A stretch of DNA of 64,000 nucleotides from Marivivens aquimaris (lineage in GTDB: Bacteria > Pseudomonadota > Alphaproteobacteria > Rhodobacterales > Rhodobacteraceae), in NCBI RefSeq assembly GCF_015220045.1, contig NZ_JADBGB010000001.1:3217001-3281000 (forward strand), written 5' to 3'. The position numbers and the translations under genes are program-made. The notes under the pieces were generated by a model. The model was not told the origin of the DNA. It ran no database searches and saw nothing but the letters and a program-made list of their open reading frames with translations. Position 1 is the first letter of the stretch; the number at the start of each line of letters is the position of its first letter. Shown one piece after another: positions 52,794 through 62,420 of the stretch.

Positions 52794-53645
52794 TCAGTTC
52801 GATACGTTGTTTTCCAGCGCCCGCAGCGAACGGACCGCTGCTTCGAAGTGTTGCGGGTGGGTGTCGATCGCTTCGCGCAGGAGACCCTTTGCGATGGTGA
52901 CGTCACCCTGTTTGACCGCTGACAGCGCCATGGTGTGCAGCAGTTGCGCGCGTTCGATCTGGGTCATGTCGACGACAGGCAGGTCGTAGTTGCGCTGTGC
53001 GCCGCGGGCCAGAACGAGGTTGTTCTTGGCCGTGAAGAGCGTCGGATCGTTGCGCAAGGCGTCGAGGAACAGACGCTCGGCACCGACGTAGTCACCGCGG
53101 GTCAGTTTCGAGAAGCCCCAGTTGTTCAGAACACCGGCAGGGCGGGTCGTGAGGCCGATGGCGGTCTCGTAGAAGCTGTCGGCGTTCGCCCATTCTTCGT
53201 TCGAGTCGGCAACCATCGCCTCAAGCCGGTAGCGCTCGAAGGTCTCGTGCGTTGGCGGAATGGCGTCGAGCGCGGCTTCGGCGTTTTCCCACTGGTTGTT
53301 GCGGATGTAGGCGGACGCGAGGTCCACGCTATCATCGTAAGTCGCATTCTCGTGGGCGACGACGGCTTTCCACGCGGCCACAGCTTCGGTCGGGCGGGTG
53401 GCGCGGACTAGCGATTTCGCAAGGCCGCGCATCAGATCGATACGGCCCGGATCGTTGGCGTTGGCGCGGGTGAAATAGGCGACAGCTTCGTTCGGGTCGG
53501 CGACCGTTAGCATCACGTCGTTAAGGTTGGTTTCATCCACGACATTGACGTCACGCAGAGCGGCGGCCACTTCGGCGTCGCCGCTTTTCTGGCATCCCGC
53601 AAGCGCAACGGCACCTGCGAGGCAGAGGAAAAGAGGGTGGCGCAT
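52794..53645 (-). CDS. tadD: TPR lipoprotein, TadD-like
   Basis: A 283-residue lipoprotein. Signal MRHPLFLCLAGAVALAGC ends in a lipobox Cys. Several tetratricopeptide repeats follow (DLMRGLAKSLVRATRPTEAVAAWKAVV, LTRGDYVGAERLFLDALRNDP, LNNWGFSKL). TadD lipoproteins are pilot/assembly factors of the tad apparatus. A second TPR lipoprotein gene precedes it on the same strand. Confidence 0.82.
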   Translation of the reverse strand: MRHPLFLCLAGAVALAGCQKSGDAEVAAALRDVNVVDETNLNDVMLTVADPNEAVAYFTRANANDPGRIDLMRGLAKSLVRATRPTEAVAAWKAVVAHENATYDDSVDLASAYIRNNQWENAEAALDAIPPTHETFERYRLEAMVADSNEEWANADSFYETAIGLTTRPAGVLNNWGFSKLTRGDYVGAERLFLDALRNDPTLFTAKNNLVLARGAQRNYDLPVVDMTQIERAQLLHTMALSAVKQGDVTIAKGLLREAIDTHPQHFEAAVRSLRALENNVSN

Positions 53646-53671
53646 ATTCTGCGTCCTTTACTGCTCTTGCT

Positions 53672-54226
53672 CTAGATCGAGGAGAGGATCAGGTAGTCAC
53701 CCGTTCCGCGCCTCACCAGACGGAATTCTTCGTTCTCTTGCGGTGTAGCGTACTGGCGATTGTCCAGCTTTGCGAGAGCCAAGCGCAGGTTGTCGCGGAT
53801 TTGATCGGAATTGCCGTTGTCCGTGGCATAAGCGTGACGGAATACCTGAGCGGCCTCACCGACCTTGCCGCGTTCCATGAGAACCACGCCGAGGTTGTTC
53901 CACGCAGGCACGAAATCGGGGTCTTCTTCGGTGGCGCGGCGCAGGATCTCTTCGGCCTGATTGAGCCGCCCGAGGTGCAGGTTCGCCGATCCGATGGCTG
54001 ACAGGGTGTCGACGTTCAGCCCCTGCTGGCCCGCCGCGCGGGTATAAGCGCGCAGGGCCAGTTCGTATTCGCCGGCGGCCATCAGGCGGTGCCCGACAAT
54101 CAATCCGTCCACATCAAGCTCGCCCGCAGGACCAGGCGCATAGACCCCGTCACCACGGCTAAGGCCGCCCGTAGAACAGGCGGCCAGCAAGGCGATCGCG
54201 ATCGCGGCAAATACTCTGAAAATCAA
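53672..54226 (-). CDS. Second TPR lipoprotein of the tad locus
   Basis: A 184-residue lipoprotein with signal MIFRVFAAIAIALLAAC and at least three TPR units (YELALRAYTRAAGQQGLN, GRLNQAEEILRRATEEDPDFVPAWNNLG, GKVGEAAQVFRHAYATDN). It looks like a shorter TadD paralogue. It lies 5 bases after tadC and 26 bases before the longer TPR gene, so it is part of the operon. Confidence 0.82.
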   Translation of the reverse strand: MIFRVFAAIAIALLAACSTGGLSRGDGVYAPGPAGELDVDGLIVGHRLMAAGEYELALRAYTRAAGQQGLNVDTLSAIGSANLHLGRLNQAEEILRRATEEDPDFVPAWNNLGVVLMERGKVGEAAQVFRHAYATDNGNSDQIRDNLRLALAKLDNRQYATPQENEEFRLVRRGTGDYLILSSI

Positions 54227-54231
54227 ATCGG

Positions 54232-55200
54232 TTAGTTCCCGGTGGCACTCATCATGTTGACGATACCGTAGACCGAGGGTCCGATCAAAATGATAAGTAG
54301 CGGAGGAACCGTGAGACCCATCGTGGCCAGCGTCATTTTCGTCGGCAGCTTGTTGGCGCGTTCTTCTGCGCGCATTACGCGCTTGTCGCGCATTTCCTCG
54401 GCATAGACACGCAGTGCCTCGGCGATGGACGTACCGAACTGTTGCGACTGGATGAGCACGGTGACGAAGGATGTCAGGTCGGGTACGCCGCAGCGTTCGG
54501 CCATATCGCGCAGAACCTGCGTTTTATCCTTACCCGCTTTCAGCTCATAGCTGACGATTTCGTATTCTTCGGCCATTTCGGGGAAGCCCGAGCGCAGTTC
54601 TTTGGAAATACGCAGGATAGCCTGATCGAGCGACTGACCCGCTTCGATACACACGAGCATCATGTCAAGGCTGTCAGGAAATGCGTTCTCGATCAGCTGC
54701 TTGCGCTCGCCCTGACGCTTCGTGACCCAGTACTTCGGACCCATGTAGCCGACGACGGCTGGGATCAGGATGTACATCAACTGGTCTTTGAGTTCAGGCG
54801 CAACCTCGGCTCCCTGACCTTTGTAGAGCATGAACGCGATGCCGACGACGAGGCCGATCAGACCCAGCGCCATCTGCGAGAAGTGGTACCAACGCACCGA
54901 GTTGCGCGAACGATAACCGGCCTGAACCAGCTTGAGTTTGACGGCCGAGAATTCCTCGGCGTTCTGCGGTTCGAGGAAGTTGGAATATTTCTCCAGCTTG
55001 TCCTTCTTGGTCTCTGTCCGCAGTCGTGCGGTTTTCGACGTTGTCGCCTGTGCGTTCTGGCTGGCTTTGAGCTTGTCCAGCGGATCGGGCTTGCCGCCCA
55101 GCAGGAAGGGCAGCACGCCGATGATTAGCAGAACTCCAAGGCCGCAGAGCAGGACCAGAGGCGTGGCGTCACCGAATTTATCGTAGATGGCTTGGATCAT
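54232..55200 (-). CDS. tadC: Tad pilus inner-membrane platform protein TadC
   Basis: A 322-residue type II secretion F-domain protein. N-terminal helices, then the T2SSF region SLDMMLVCIEAGQSLDQAILRISKEL, and three C-terminal helices around MTLATMGLTVPPLLIILIGPSVYGI. TadC pairs with TadB as the inner-membrane base of the Flp pilus. It follows tadB by 3 bases on the same strand. Confidence 0.93.
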   Translation of the reverse strand: MIQAIYDKFGDATPLVLLCGLGVLLIIGVLPFLLGGKPDPLDKLKASQNAQATTSKTARLRTETKKDKLEKYSNFLEPQNAEEFSAVKLKLVQAGYRSRNSVRWYHFSQMALGLIGLVVGIAFMLYKGQGAEVAPELKDQLMYILIPAVVGYMGPKYWVTKRQGERKQLIENAFPDSLDMMLVCIEAGQSLDQAILRISKELRSGFPEMAEEYEIVSYELKAGKDKTQVLRDMAERCGVPDLTSFVTVLIQSQQFGTSIAEALRVYAEEMRDKRVMRAEERANKLPTKMTLATMGLTVPPLLIILIGPSVYGIVNMMSATGN

Positions 55201-55203
55201 GTC

Positions 55204-56172
55204 TTACGGCTTGATGTTGGTGAGGTTGCGCATGACGAAGATGTTTGCGCCAAGGAAGCCAGCGACAACGAGACAGGCGGGAATAAACGCAGAGGTCTCT
55301 TTCACGGTGTCATAGTAGTCGGGCTTGGAAATCTGGATGAAGGCGAGCGCAGCTAGCGGGAAGCCGGACAGGAACATGCCGGACCATTTGGCTTCTGCGG
55401 TGATCGCTTTCACGCGGCGAAATAGTTTGAAGCGGGCGCGGATCACTTTGGACAGACCTTCGAGGATCTCCGACAGGTTACCACCCGACTGCTGCTGGAT
55501 GGTCACGGCCACCGCAAGGAAGCGCAAATCCTGCATCCCGATGCGCTCGGCCATGGCTTTCAGCGCTTCGCCCATGTCGCGGCCATAAGCGGTTTCGTCC
55601 GAGATCACGCCCATTTCGGTGCCGAGCGGGTCGGCGACTTCTTTGGCAACGATCTGGACGGCAGAGCTGAACGGGTGACCTACGCGGAGGCTTCGCACCA
55701 TCAGTTCGACGGCATCGGGCAGTTGCTCTTCAAGCAGCGCGATACGCTTGTTGGCTTTGCCGTTGATCCACATGTAAACGCCGCCGATGCCGATCACGAC
55801 GGACGCGGCCGCACGCACCGGAACGCTCGCGCCGGTGCCGACGGTCAGCGCACCAAAGGCACCCATGGCCAGCAGCGCCATAATCATGATGAGCTGCGAC
55901 GGGGTGAACGCGATGTTCGCCTTCTGCGCCTTGGACGCGAGCAGCGAATAGATCGGAATCTGCTGCGACTTGAGGTGCTGCGTCATCTCCTTGCGGAGCT
56001 GTTCGAGCACCTGTTCGCGATTACCGCCGCGATCAAGCAGGTCCAGGCGGCGGTTCACGCGGCTGTTGAGGCTGATCGATTTACCGAAAACGGTCAGATA
56101 GATGCCCTCGACGAGCACAAGAACGGCGACGAAAACCAGAAGATAGATCAGTGGTTCGGCGGAAATAACCAT
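55204..56172 (-). CDS. tadB: Tad pilus inner-membrane platform protein TadB
   Basis: A 322-residue type II secretion F-domain protein with an N-terminal helix (PLIYLLVFVAVLVLVEGIYL), the T2SSF region DAVELMVRSLRVGHPFSSAVQIVAKEV, the block QQQSGGNLSEILEGLSKVIRARFKL, and C-terminal helices. It works with TadC and the TadA motor. It follows tadA by 6 bases. Confidence 0.93.
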   Translation of the reverse strand: MVISAEPLIYLLVFVAVLVLVEGIYLTVFGKSISLNSRVNRRLDLLDRGGNREQVLEQLRKEMTQHLKSQQIPIYSLLASKAQKANIAFTPSQLIMIMALLAMGAFGALTVGTGASVPVRAAASVVIGIGGVYMWINGKANKRIALLEEQLPDAVELMVRSLRVGHPFSSAVQIVAKEVADPLGTEMGVISDETAYGRDMGEALKAMAERIGMQDLRFLAVAVTIQQQSGGNLSEILEGLSKVIRARFKLFRRVKAITAEAKWSGMFLSGFPLAALAFIQISKPDYYDTVKETSAFIPACLVVAGFLGANIFVMRNLTNIKP

Positions 56173-56178
56173 TGTGCG

Positions 56179-57639
56179 TTACCCGTTTGATGGCTCGAAG
56201 ATGGACGGCGGAAGGTCATAACCCCACAGGCGGAAGCGTTCGGAGAAGTGGGAACGCACGCCGGACGCGGTGAAGTGACCGATGATTTTGTTGTCGGGCG
56301 TCAGGCCCGTACGCTGATAGCGGAACACCTCCTGCATGGAGATCACGTCACCTTCCATGCCGGTGATTTCGGTGATCGATACCATGCGGCGCGAACCGTC
56401 CTGCAAACGCGACGCCTGCACGATGAGGTTCACAGCCGAAGAAATCTGGCTACGCACGGCCTTGATCGGCATTTCGATACCGGCCATCGCGATCATGTTT
56501 TCCAGACGGGACACGCCGTCACGGGCGGAGTTCGCGTGGATCGTGGTCATCGAACCGTCGTGGCCGGTGTTCATCGCCTGAAGCATGTCGATGACTTCTT
56601 CGCCGCGCGTTTCGCCGACGATGATGCGGTCGGGACGCATACGAAGTGCGTTTCGCAGACAGTCACGCTGGGTGACGGCGCCTTTGCCTTCGACGTTGGC
56701 GGGGCGGGATTCCATGCGGCCAACGTGGGTCTGCTGAAGCTGGAGTTCCGCCGTATCCTCGATCGTCAGAATACGTTCGGAGTTGTCGATGAAGGACGAC
56801 AGCGCGTTGAGCGTCGTCGTTTTACCCGAACCCGTACCGCCGGAGACGATCACGTTGAGGCGGGTGGCGACGGCGGCCTCAAGGTACGCGGCCATCTCTT
56901 CGGTGAAGGCACCGAATTTAACGAGGTCGTTGATCCCCAGCTTGTCCTTTTTGAACTTACGGATCGAGACGAGCGAGCCGTCCACCGCAATCGGACTGAC
57001 CATGGCGTTGAAACGCGAACCGTCGGCAAGACGGGCGTCAACGTACGGGTTGGATTCGTCGACGCGGCGACCCACGGCGGAAACGATCTTGTCGATGATC
57101 CGCAGGAGGTGCTTTTCGTCCTTGAAAGTAATGTCGGTGAGCTGCAGCTTACCCGCCCGTTCCACGAAGATCTGCTGCGGGCCGTTGACCAGAATATCGT
57201 TGACGCTCGGATCTTTGAGCAGCGCTTCGAGCGGACCGAGGCCAGTAACCTCGTCATAAAGATCCTGGTTCAGTTGAAGGCGTTCGTCGCGGTTCAGCAC
57301 GATACCTTTGTCCTCGAGCGTTTCGGAGACAATGGCGGTGATTTCGGCGCGCAGGTCCGCTTCGGTTGCTTTATCGAGCGCGGCGAGGTTCAGGTTCTCG
57401 AGCAATGCGCGGTGCATCTCGAGCTTGATTTCGGCGAGTCGCTCCTTGCGCTGGCGGGCCTTGTCGATCGGCGTCGGCTCGGCAGCCTTCGCGGGACGCG
57501 ACTTTAGCAACGATGCCTTAGGTGCTTCGGGTTTCGGCGCGGGCGCTGCCGCCGGAGCGGCGACTGCCTTTGCGACCTGCTGGATGGGTGCTGCCTGAAC
57601 AGGTTGAGCCGCTGCCGGCTTCTTGTACTTGGAGAACAT
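56179..57639 (-). CDS. tadA: Tad pilus assembly ATPase TadA (CpaF)
   Basis: A 486-residue secretion ATPase. Walker A is [16 protein letters not shown], the Asp box is [13 protein letters not shown], Walker B lies around [13 protein letters not shown], and the His box is [19 protein letters not shown]. The N-terminal 70 residues are Ala/Pro/Lys-rich and probably flexible. It powers assembly of the Flp pilus through TadB/TadC. It follows tadZ by 8 bases, and the C-terminus ([17 protein letters not shown]) matches the family. Confidence 0.95.
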   Translation of the reverse strand: MFSKYKKPAAAQPVQAAPIQQVAKAVAAPAAAPAPKPEAPKASLLKSRPAKAAEPTPIDKARQRKERLAEIKLEMHRALLENLNLAALDKATEADLRAEITAIVSETLEDKGIVLNRDERLQLNQDLYDEVTGLGPLEALLKDPSVNDILVNGPQQIFVERAGKLQLTDITFKDEKHLLRIIDKIVSAVGRRVDESNPYVDARLADGSRFNAMVSPIAVDGSLVSIRKFKKDKLGINDLVKFGAFTEEMAAYLEAAVATRLNVIVSGGTGSGKTTTLNALSSFIDNSERILTIEDTAELQLQQTHVGRMESRPANVEGKGAVTQRDCLRNALRMRPDRIIVGETRGEEVIDMLQAMNTGHDGSMTTIHANSARDGVSRLENMIAMAGIEMPIKAVRSQISSAVNLIVQASRLQDGSRRMVSITEITGMEGDVISMQEVFRYQRTGLTPDNKIIGHFTASGVRSHFSERFRLWGYDLPPSIFEPSNG

Positions 57640-57647
57640 TACTTACC

Positions 57648-58895
57648 TCAGCCTTTGCTTTCGGCGGCGTCTTGAAGGTTCACGTCGTGAACAGATTTGG
57701 CGAGTTTAGCGATTTCCTTGCGGAGCGGATTACGGCCCGCGGTTTCGGCCAGTGGCGTGCCGTGGTCGTTGGACTGCGTAACTTGCTTACCGCCATCGGG
57801 AAGCTGCACTTCGACCGAAATGCCGAGGCTTTCGCCCAGACGTTTGACGCGGCTCTTGCCGTTCAGGTCTGTGAACTTCGGTGCGCGGTTCAGCACATAG
57901 CGCATCTTTTCGACGGGCAGTTCCTCGGCGCTCAGCGCGCGCTTGAGGCGCACGATGTTCTGGGCGCAGCGCATGTCCATTTCGGTCACGCCAAAGTAGA
58001 CAGCAGAAGCTTCCAGAACGGTCTGGCTCCATTCCACCATCACCGACGGCATATCCACGACGACGTAGTCGAAGTTCGCCTCCGCCATTTCGAGGATGCG
58101 CGCGACATCGTCCGGTCCGATCAGGTCGACCGGGATCAGTTCCGGCGGGGAGGTCAGAACATAGAGCTGCTCCTTGAACGGCTGGAGCGCCTGCAGGAAC
58201 ACCTCGGAGTCCATGTTTTCCGTGTCGGTCAGCATTTCCAGCACCGCATCGCGGCGGGGGAGGTCGAGGTAGGTCGACGTGCTGCCATATTGCAGATCGA
58301 GGTCGATGAGGCACACGCGGTGCGGGCTCTTCTTGTCGACGTTCGCGAGCTCCCACGCGAGGTTCACCGCGAGCGTGGTCGCGCCGACACCGCCGGACAT
58401 GCCCTGAACGCCGATCACCACGCCCGAGCGGTCGTTGGTTGGCGCCAGCGTGGGCTTCTTTTCTTCGACGACAGCAATCGGCTCGGGCGCTTTCATCACC
58501 CGTTCGATCGCATGGCCGAGTTCGCCTTCGGGGAGCGGGTAGGGGAGGAACTCGTCGCCGCCCTGCCGCAGAAGTGTGTGGATCGCGGAGGGGCTCAGGT
58601 CCTCCGTGATGAGAATAACTTTGATACCGCGCGACTTGGCCGCCGAGATGACTTCCGTCACACGGCCCAGATCGCTTTCGTCTTCATGATCGAGTGCAAC
58701 GGCGATGAACTGTAATGAGTCCGCCTCCGCCTGCCCGAGAAAGGCGAGTGCATCTTCAAATCCGAGATCGCCCCAGCCCTCTCCCATCGCGTTCTCCATG
58801 TCTTCGATGAGTAGATCGAAAACCTGAACGTCACGACTGACGGTACACGCCAAAATAGGCTGTGGTTCTGGTTGAATAGCGGCCTGACTAACCAT
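57648..58895 (-). CDS. tadZ: Tad pilus localisation protein TadZ (CpaE)
   Basis: A 415-residue MinD/ParA-like ATPase with an N-terminal receiver-like domain. The P-loop region is GMSGGVGATTLAVNLA: the signature lysines of the deviant Walker A motif are replaced by Ser and Ala, the usual degenerate TadZ pattern. Walker B-like VCLIDLDLQYGSTSTYLDL and FDYVVVDMPSVM follow. It places the tad machine at the cell pole. The start is ATG 58895, close after the OmpA gene with a 189-base gap. Confidence 0.9.
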   Translation of the reverse strand: MVSQAAIQPEPQPILACTVSRDVQVFDLLIEDMENAMGEGWGDLGFEDALAFLGQAEADSLQFIAVALDHEDESDLGRVTEVISAAKSRGIKVILITEDLSPSAIHTLLRQGGDEFLPYPLPEGELGHAIERVMKAPEPIAVVEEKKPTLAPTNDRSGVVIGVQGMSGGVGATTLAVNLAWELANVDKKSPHRVCLIDLDLQYGSTSTYLDLPRRDAVLEMLTDTENMDSEVFLQALQPFKEQLYVLTSPPELIPVDLIGPDDVARILEMAEANFDYVVVDMPSVMVEWSQTVLEASAVYFGVTEMDMRCAQNIVRLKRALSAEELPVEKMRYVLNRAPKFTDLNGKSRVKRLGESLGISVEVQLPDGGKQVTQSNDHGTPLAETAGRNPLRKEIAKLAKSVHDVNLQDAAESKG

Positions 58896-59084
58896 GCCTT
58901 TTCCCTCAAACTACCGACCGGCCAATCCGGAAGGATAGGGAGAAAGCGGGAATCGATCCCGTTTTGCCCCATAAGAGAGAATTTCGTCGTCAAACATGAC
59001 GAGATTTGGGCCGAAAATCCGCAATTGTGCGGTAATCGCAAACGATAAAGTGAATGACGCGGCTTTGTTGCGCGCTAAGCGGGA
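58896..59084 (-). other. Intergenic gap with three small hairpins before tadZ
   Basis: Read on the minus strand, short perfect stems occur in order: CCGCA / TGCGG (59019-59032), TCGTCA / TGACGA, and CGGGA / TCCCG near 58950. They are short and have no strong T-tract. The gap may carry a tadZ promoter and partial terminators that set different expression of tadZ and downstream genes. Confidence 0.4.
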
Positions 59085-59747
59085 TTAGTTCGTCGTGCTC
59101 ACTTCAGTACCGCTGATTCCCACCAGACCGGTCGGCGGAACAGCACTTTCCACGTATTCGCGGAAGACGATCTGCGCATATTTTCCGTTCAGAACCATAC
59201 CATTGCCGGAAACGAAGCCCGAAACCTCGGTGACGGTGCGGCGGTTCGCACGTTCGCGGCCCTCGGTCACGATGAGCGGCTGCTCTTCGCCAAAGGACAC
59301 AACAGCCTCGAGGCGCGAACGGTCGACGCCAAGCGAGATGAGGTAGGCAACAGCGGCATTCGCACGCGCGAGGCCGAGCTGCTTGTTATACGAATCCGAA
59401 CCGACAAGGTCGGTATGCCCGTAAACGCGGAAATGCACTTCGGGGAACTGCTGGATGAAGTAAGCCTGCTCGGTCAGGATGCGCTGTGCTTCGGCGCCGA
59501 GGCGGGCGGAGTTGAAGTCGAAGTTGATCGTGGTCGGCACTTCGGCCTCGAACCGGCGGTTCAGGCTGACGACAAAGTCCTGCTGGCCCGTCTGGACCAG
59601 CGCGTTGTGCATGGTGGCGCCGCCAAACGAGCCGCCGTCGACCATTGCGCCTGCTTCTAGATCGAACATGTCGGGACCGCGCTGGGCGTCAGTGCAGCCT
59701 GCGAGGATGGCGCAGCCGATGATGCTTGCTGTGACAAATTTGGTCAT
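59085..59747 (-). CDS. OmpA-family lipoprotein of the tad locus
   Basis: A 220-residue protein with lipoprotein signal (MTKFVTASIIGCAILAGC) and a C-terminal OmpA peptidoglycan-binding domain: TTINFDFNSARLGAEAQRIL, FRVYGHTDLVGSDSYNKQLGLARANAAVAYLISLGV and ERANRRTVTEVSG. It is expected to anchor the pilus secretin to the cell wall. It lies 19 bases after the secretin gene on the same strand. Confidence 0.9.
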   Translation of the reverse strand: MTKFVTASIIGCAILAGCTDAQRGPDMFDLEAGAMVDGGSFGGATMHNALVQTGQQDFVVSLNRRFEAEVPTTINFDFNSARLGAEAQRILTEQAYFIQQFPEVHFRVYGHTDLVGSDSYNKQLGLARANAAVAYLISLGVDRSRLEAVVSFGEEQPLIVTEGRERANRRTVTEVSGFVSGNGMVLNGKYAQIVFREYVESAVPPTGLVGISGTEVSTTN

Positions 59748-59766
59748 GCTGCGTTTCCCTGAAATC

Positions 59767-61188
59767 TTAGTCTAGGACGTAACCATAGGAGCCCGAGAAA
59801 TCCTGTCGGGCCACTTCGCCTGCCGCGCCACTGGTCGGCGTGTTGCCGGTGACCTGACCGTTGAGGAACAACTGGCGTTCGGTCGGCAGGGTCACGCGGT
59901 CGGTCGGCATCGCCAGCGCTTCGCCGCGGGTGGGCGTTACGAGGTGCGGGGTCACGATAATCACGAGTTCGGTCTGCGCGCGCTCATATTCGGCGCTGCG
60001 GAAGAGAGCGCCGAGCACAGGAATATCGCCCAGCCACGGCACCTGATTGTTCAGATCGCGGAAATCGTCCGACAGCAGACCGGCGATGGCAAAGCTTTCG
60101 CCGTCGCGCATTTCCACGGTGGTCGAGGTTTCACGCTTGCGGAATGCGTCGATGGTGAAACCGCCGCTGGTGAAACCGTTAGTGGAGTCGATGGACGACA
60201 CCGAGGCTTCGAGCTCGAGGTTGATGATGTCGCCATCAACGACACGCGGAATGAAGTTCAGCTCCACACCGAACGGCTTGTATTCAACAGTCACGCCGCC
60301 GTTGTCCTGGCTCACCGGAACCGGATATTCGCCGCCAGCGAGGAAGCGGGCTTCCTGACCGGAAAGGGCCGTGAGGTTCGGTTCGGCCAGCGTGCGAACG
60401 ACGCCGCGCTGTTCCAGAGCTTCGAGCAGCAGGCCCACTTCGAGGCCGCCCGCGTTGAAACCGAACAGCATCGCGCCGCTGCTGGTGCCGTTGCCAGCAT
60501 ATTCTGCACCAAGCGCGCTCGACACCGCGCTCGCGCTGTTCAGGCTGCCGTTGCCACCCAGCAGGCCGAGGTTGCCGTTCAGCGTTGTACCCTGCACGCC
60601 AATAGACGACGAGAGCGATTTGGACACCGAACGCTGCATTTCGGCAAAGCGCACGCGCAGCATCACCTGCTGGGTGCCGCCGACGCTCATGAGGTTCGAA
60701 ACGCGTTCGGGCGCATAACGCTGCGCAAGTTCAAGCGCACGGTCGAGGCGCGCAGCCGAAGACACGGTGCCCGAAAGGACGATGCCGTCGTTGGCAGTGC
60801 GCACTTCGATCGGCTCGCCTGGCAGGATCTGCTGCAGGCGTTCTTTGAATTCGGCGATGTCGGGCGTGACCTGCACTTCGACGTTGGTAATCAGGCGGCC
60901 ATCGGCGCCGAGCAGGGTCAGTGTTGTGCGGCCGGGCTCTTTGCCCAGAACATAGATCGTGCGATCGGACAGAGACGAGATATCTGCAATGCCGGGGTTG
61001 GCGATCGAAAGTTCGGTGAACGACGTGTCACTTTCCACGACGACAGCGCGGTTCATCGGAACCTGAAGTGCAGCAGAAGGGGAACCGCGCATCACACGCA
61101 GGGTTTCGGCCATGCCCGTCGCCGGGATGGAGGAAATCGCGATAGCGGCACCTATGAAGGCGGCCGCAAGCATACCTTTGCGTATCAT
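59767..61188 (-). CDS. rcpA: Tad pilus outer-membrane secretin (RcpA/CpaC)
   Basis: A 473-residue secretin with a signal peptide (MIRKGMLAAAFIGAAIAIS to TGMA). The N-terminal BON-like domain is at PMNRAVVVESDTSFTELSIANPGIADI, the N0/N1-like regions follow, and the secretin core is LLLEALEQRGVVRTLAEPNLTALSGQEARFLAGGEYPVPV and IPVLGALFRSAEYERAQTELVIIVTP. It forms the outer-membrane pore for Flp pili. ATG 61188 is preceded by GCAGGAG; a longer frame is rejected. Confidence 0.94.
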   Translation of the reverse strand: MIRKGMLAAAFIGAAIAISSIPATGMAETLRVMRGSPSAALQVPMNRAVVVESDTSFTELSIANPGIADISSLSDRTIYVLGKEPGRTTLTLLGADGRLITNVEVQVTPDIAEFKERLQQILPGEPIEVRTANDGIVLSGTVSSAARLDRALELAQRYAPERVSNLMSVGGTQQVMLRVRFAEMQRSVSKSLSSSIGVQGTTLNGNLGLLGGNGSLNSASAVSSALGAEYAGNGTSSGAMLFGFNAGGLEVGLLLEALEQRGVVRTLAEPNLTALSGQEARFLAGGEYPVPVSQDNGGVTVEYKPFGVELNFIPRVVDGDIINLELEASVSSIDSTNGFTSGGFTIDAFRKRETSTTVEMRDGESFAIAGLLSDDFRDLNNQVPWLGDIPVLGALFRSAEYERAQTELVIIVTPHLVTPTRGEALAMPTDRVTLPTERQLFLNGQVTGNTPTSGAAGEVARQDFSGSYGYVLD

Positions 61189-61302
61189 TGTGCTCCTGCC
61201 TCTTCGATCACGCACAATAACGGGTCTAACGCCCGTTTTGTCCTAACAGTGCGCGGAATTCGTATTCTTTGCAAGAATCAATGCATTGTCGCGCATAACT
61301 TG

Positions 61303-61311
61303 TGTGGATAA
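61303..61311 (-). promoter_or_regulatory. Perfect DnaA box in the cpaB-rcpA gap
   Basis: On the minus strand this reads TTATCCACA, an exact DnaA-box match, about 115 bases upstream of the secretin start. A single GAATC site at 61275 is nearby. Role uncertain. Confidence 0.4.
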
Positions 61312-61316
61312 CTGGC

Positions 61317-61351
61317 AATAAAACAACGCAGCCGAGTTCTCGGCTGCGTTG
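61317..61351 (-). terminator. Terminator inside the tad run, between cpaB and the secretin gene
   Basis: On the minus strand a very strong hairpin (13-bp arms CAACGCAGCCGAG / CTCGGCTGCGTTG around 2 bases) begins 8 bases after the cpaB stop and is followed by TTTTATT. It should uncouple most pilin-cpaB transcription from the secretin genes. Confidence 0.8.
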
Positions 61352-61359
61352 ATAGCACG

Positions 61360-62238
61360 TTAGTTCGTACAAGGAATAGGTACTTCGACGACATCCGAGC
61401 CACGGCGTTGGCGGATGGTGCAGACCTTTTCCGCGACGGGCGTCGGCTCCGGCGTTGCCGCGACAGGCTCCGGTTCTTCGACGATACCGAGCAGAGTGTT
61501 CTGGTCGATGAGGACCGGATCGCTGCTCGACGGATCGTTGAGACCGTTTAGCGAAAGCATCAGATCGCCGGTCGACTGGGCCTGAGCAAGCGACGCAATG
61601 CGCTGCGGCGTGCCTTCGACGGTGACCGTGCGGGCGACGATGCCTTCGGACAGGTTCACGTCAGTGCTCTGGTCGATCGCGATGATCTTGATGCCCGAGA
61701 TGATGCGCTGGGTGACTTCGCGGGTGCCGTACTGGCTTTGCGACGTCGCCATCTGGCCGGTCCAGTACACGTCGACGAAATTGCCCGGACGCAGGAGACC
61801 GGAAACACCCGATGCGACGTCCACCTTGATTGCGAAGGCGCTCATGCCCGGCGAGAGGATCGACGCGATACCTGCGTCACCGCCCGGCTCCGTCACGCGG
61901 CTGGCGAGCAGTGGCTCGTTTGCAACCATCTGGCGGAGCGCCACGCGGGTGCCATCCTCGCCCTCGGGAAAAACGTCTTCCATCGTGAGGAACAGGCCCT
62001 CCGGCTGGTTGGGCTCCGCGTAGGCGATCGTGTGGAGTTTGTCCGCCGTCAGCTCATCGCCGTAAGCGATGTCTTCTTTTGCGGCGATCACAGTGATTGT
62101 GGGGATTGCGGCGGCGGCGGCTTGGCGATCTGCCATCTGCTGCACTTCCTGCGCATCCATGAATAGTTTGACTTGATAGGCTGCAAAGCCTGCCAGTGCG
62201 ACACCGATGACGAGCACCAGTCCGAATACTGCACGCAT
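61360..62238 (-). CDS. cpaB: Flp pilus assembly protein CpaB (RcpC)
   Basis: A 292-residue protein with an N-terminal membrane anchor (MRAVFGLVLVIGVALAGFAAY) and a SAF domain: VIAAKEDIAYGDELTADKLHTIAYAE and LLASRVTEPGGDAGIASILSPGMSAFAIKVD. The C-terminal region is Pro/Glu-rich. CpaB/RcpC is needed for Flp pilus biogenesis in the periplasm. It lies between the pilin terminator and the terminator before the secretin gene. Confidence 0.93.
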   Translation of the reverse strand: MRAVFGLVLVIGVALAGFAAYQVKLFMDAQEVQQMADRQAAAAAIPTITVIAAKEDIAYGDELTADKLHTIAYAEPNQPEGLFLTMEDVFPEGEDGTRVALRQMVANEPLLASRVTEPGGDAGIASILSPGMSAFAIKVDVASGVSGLLRPGNFVDVYWTGQMATSQSQYGTREVTQRIISGIKIIAIDQSTDVNLSEGIVARTVTVEGTPQRIASLAQAQSTGDLMLSLNGLNDPSSSDPVLIDQNTLLGIVEEPEPVAATPEPTPVAEKVCTIRQRRGSDVVEVPIPCTN

Positions 62239-62362
62239 TATCTTGCCCCCGATAAAAGTGTGAGTTTTCTGTTCATTGTTTCCAAGGTGGATATCAATTG
62301 CGGCATTTTGCTGGCCTCTGCTCGTTCATGCTAAGGCGTTAGCGTTGATATTCCGTTACCCT

Positions 62363-62395
62363 CAAAAACAAATGGCCGCCTGGGTAGGCAGCCAT
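62363..62395 (-). terminator. Terminator after the pilin array
   Basis: On the minus strand an imperfect 9-bp stem (TGGCTGCCT / AGGCGGCCA, 4-base loop) is followed by TTTGTTTTTG. It lies 26 bases after the last pilin gene. Confidence 0.7.
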
Positions 62396-62420
62396 GAGTT
62401 TGTAACGGTGGCCCGGGTTA

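Noticed and set aside
56248..57507. A 419-codon plus-strand frame opposite tadA
   Set aside because: Shadow of the secretion ATPase gene, which has all catalytic motifs on the minus strand.
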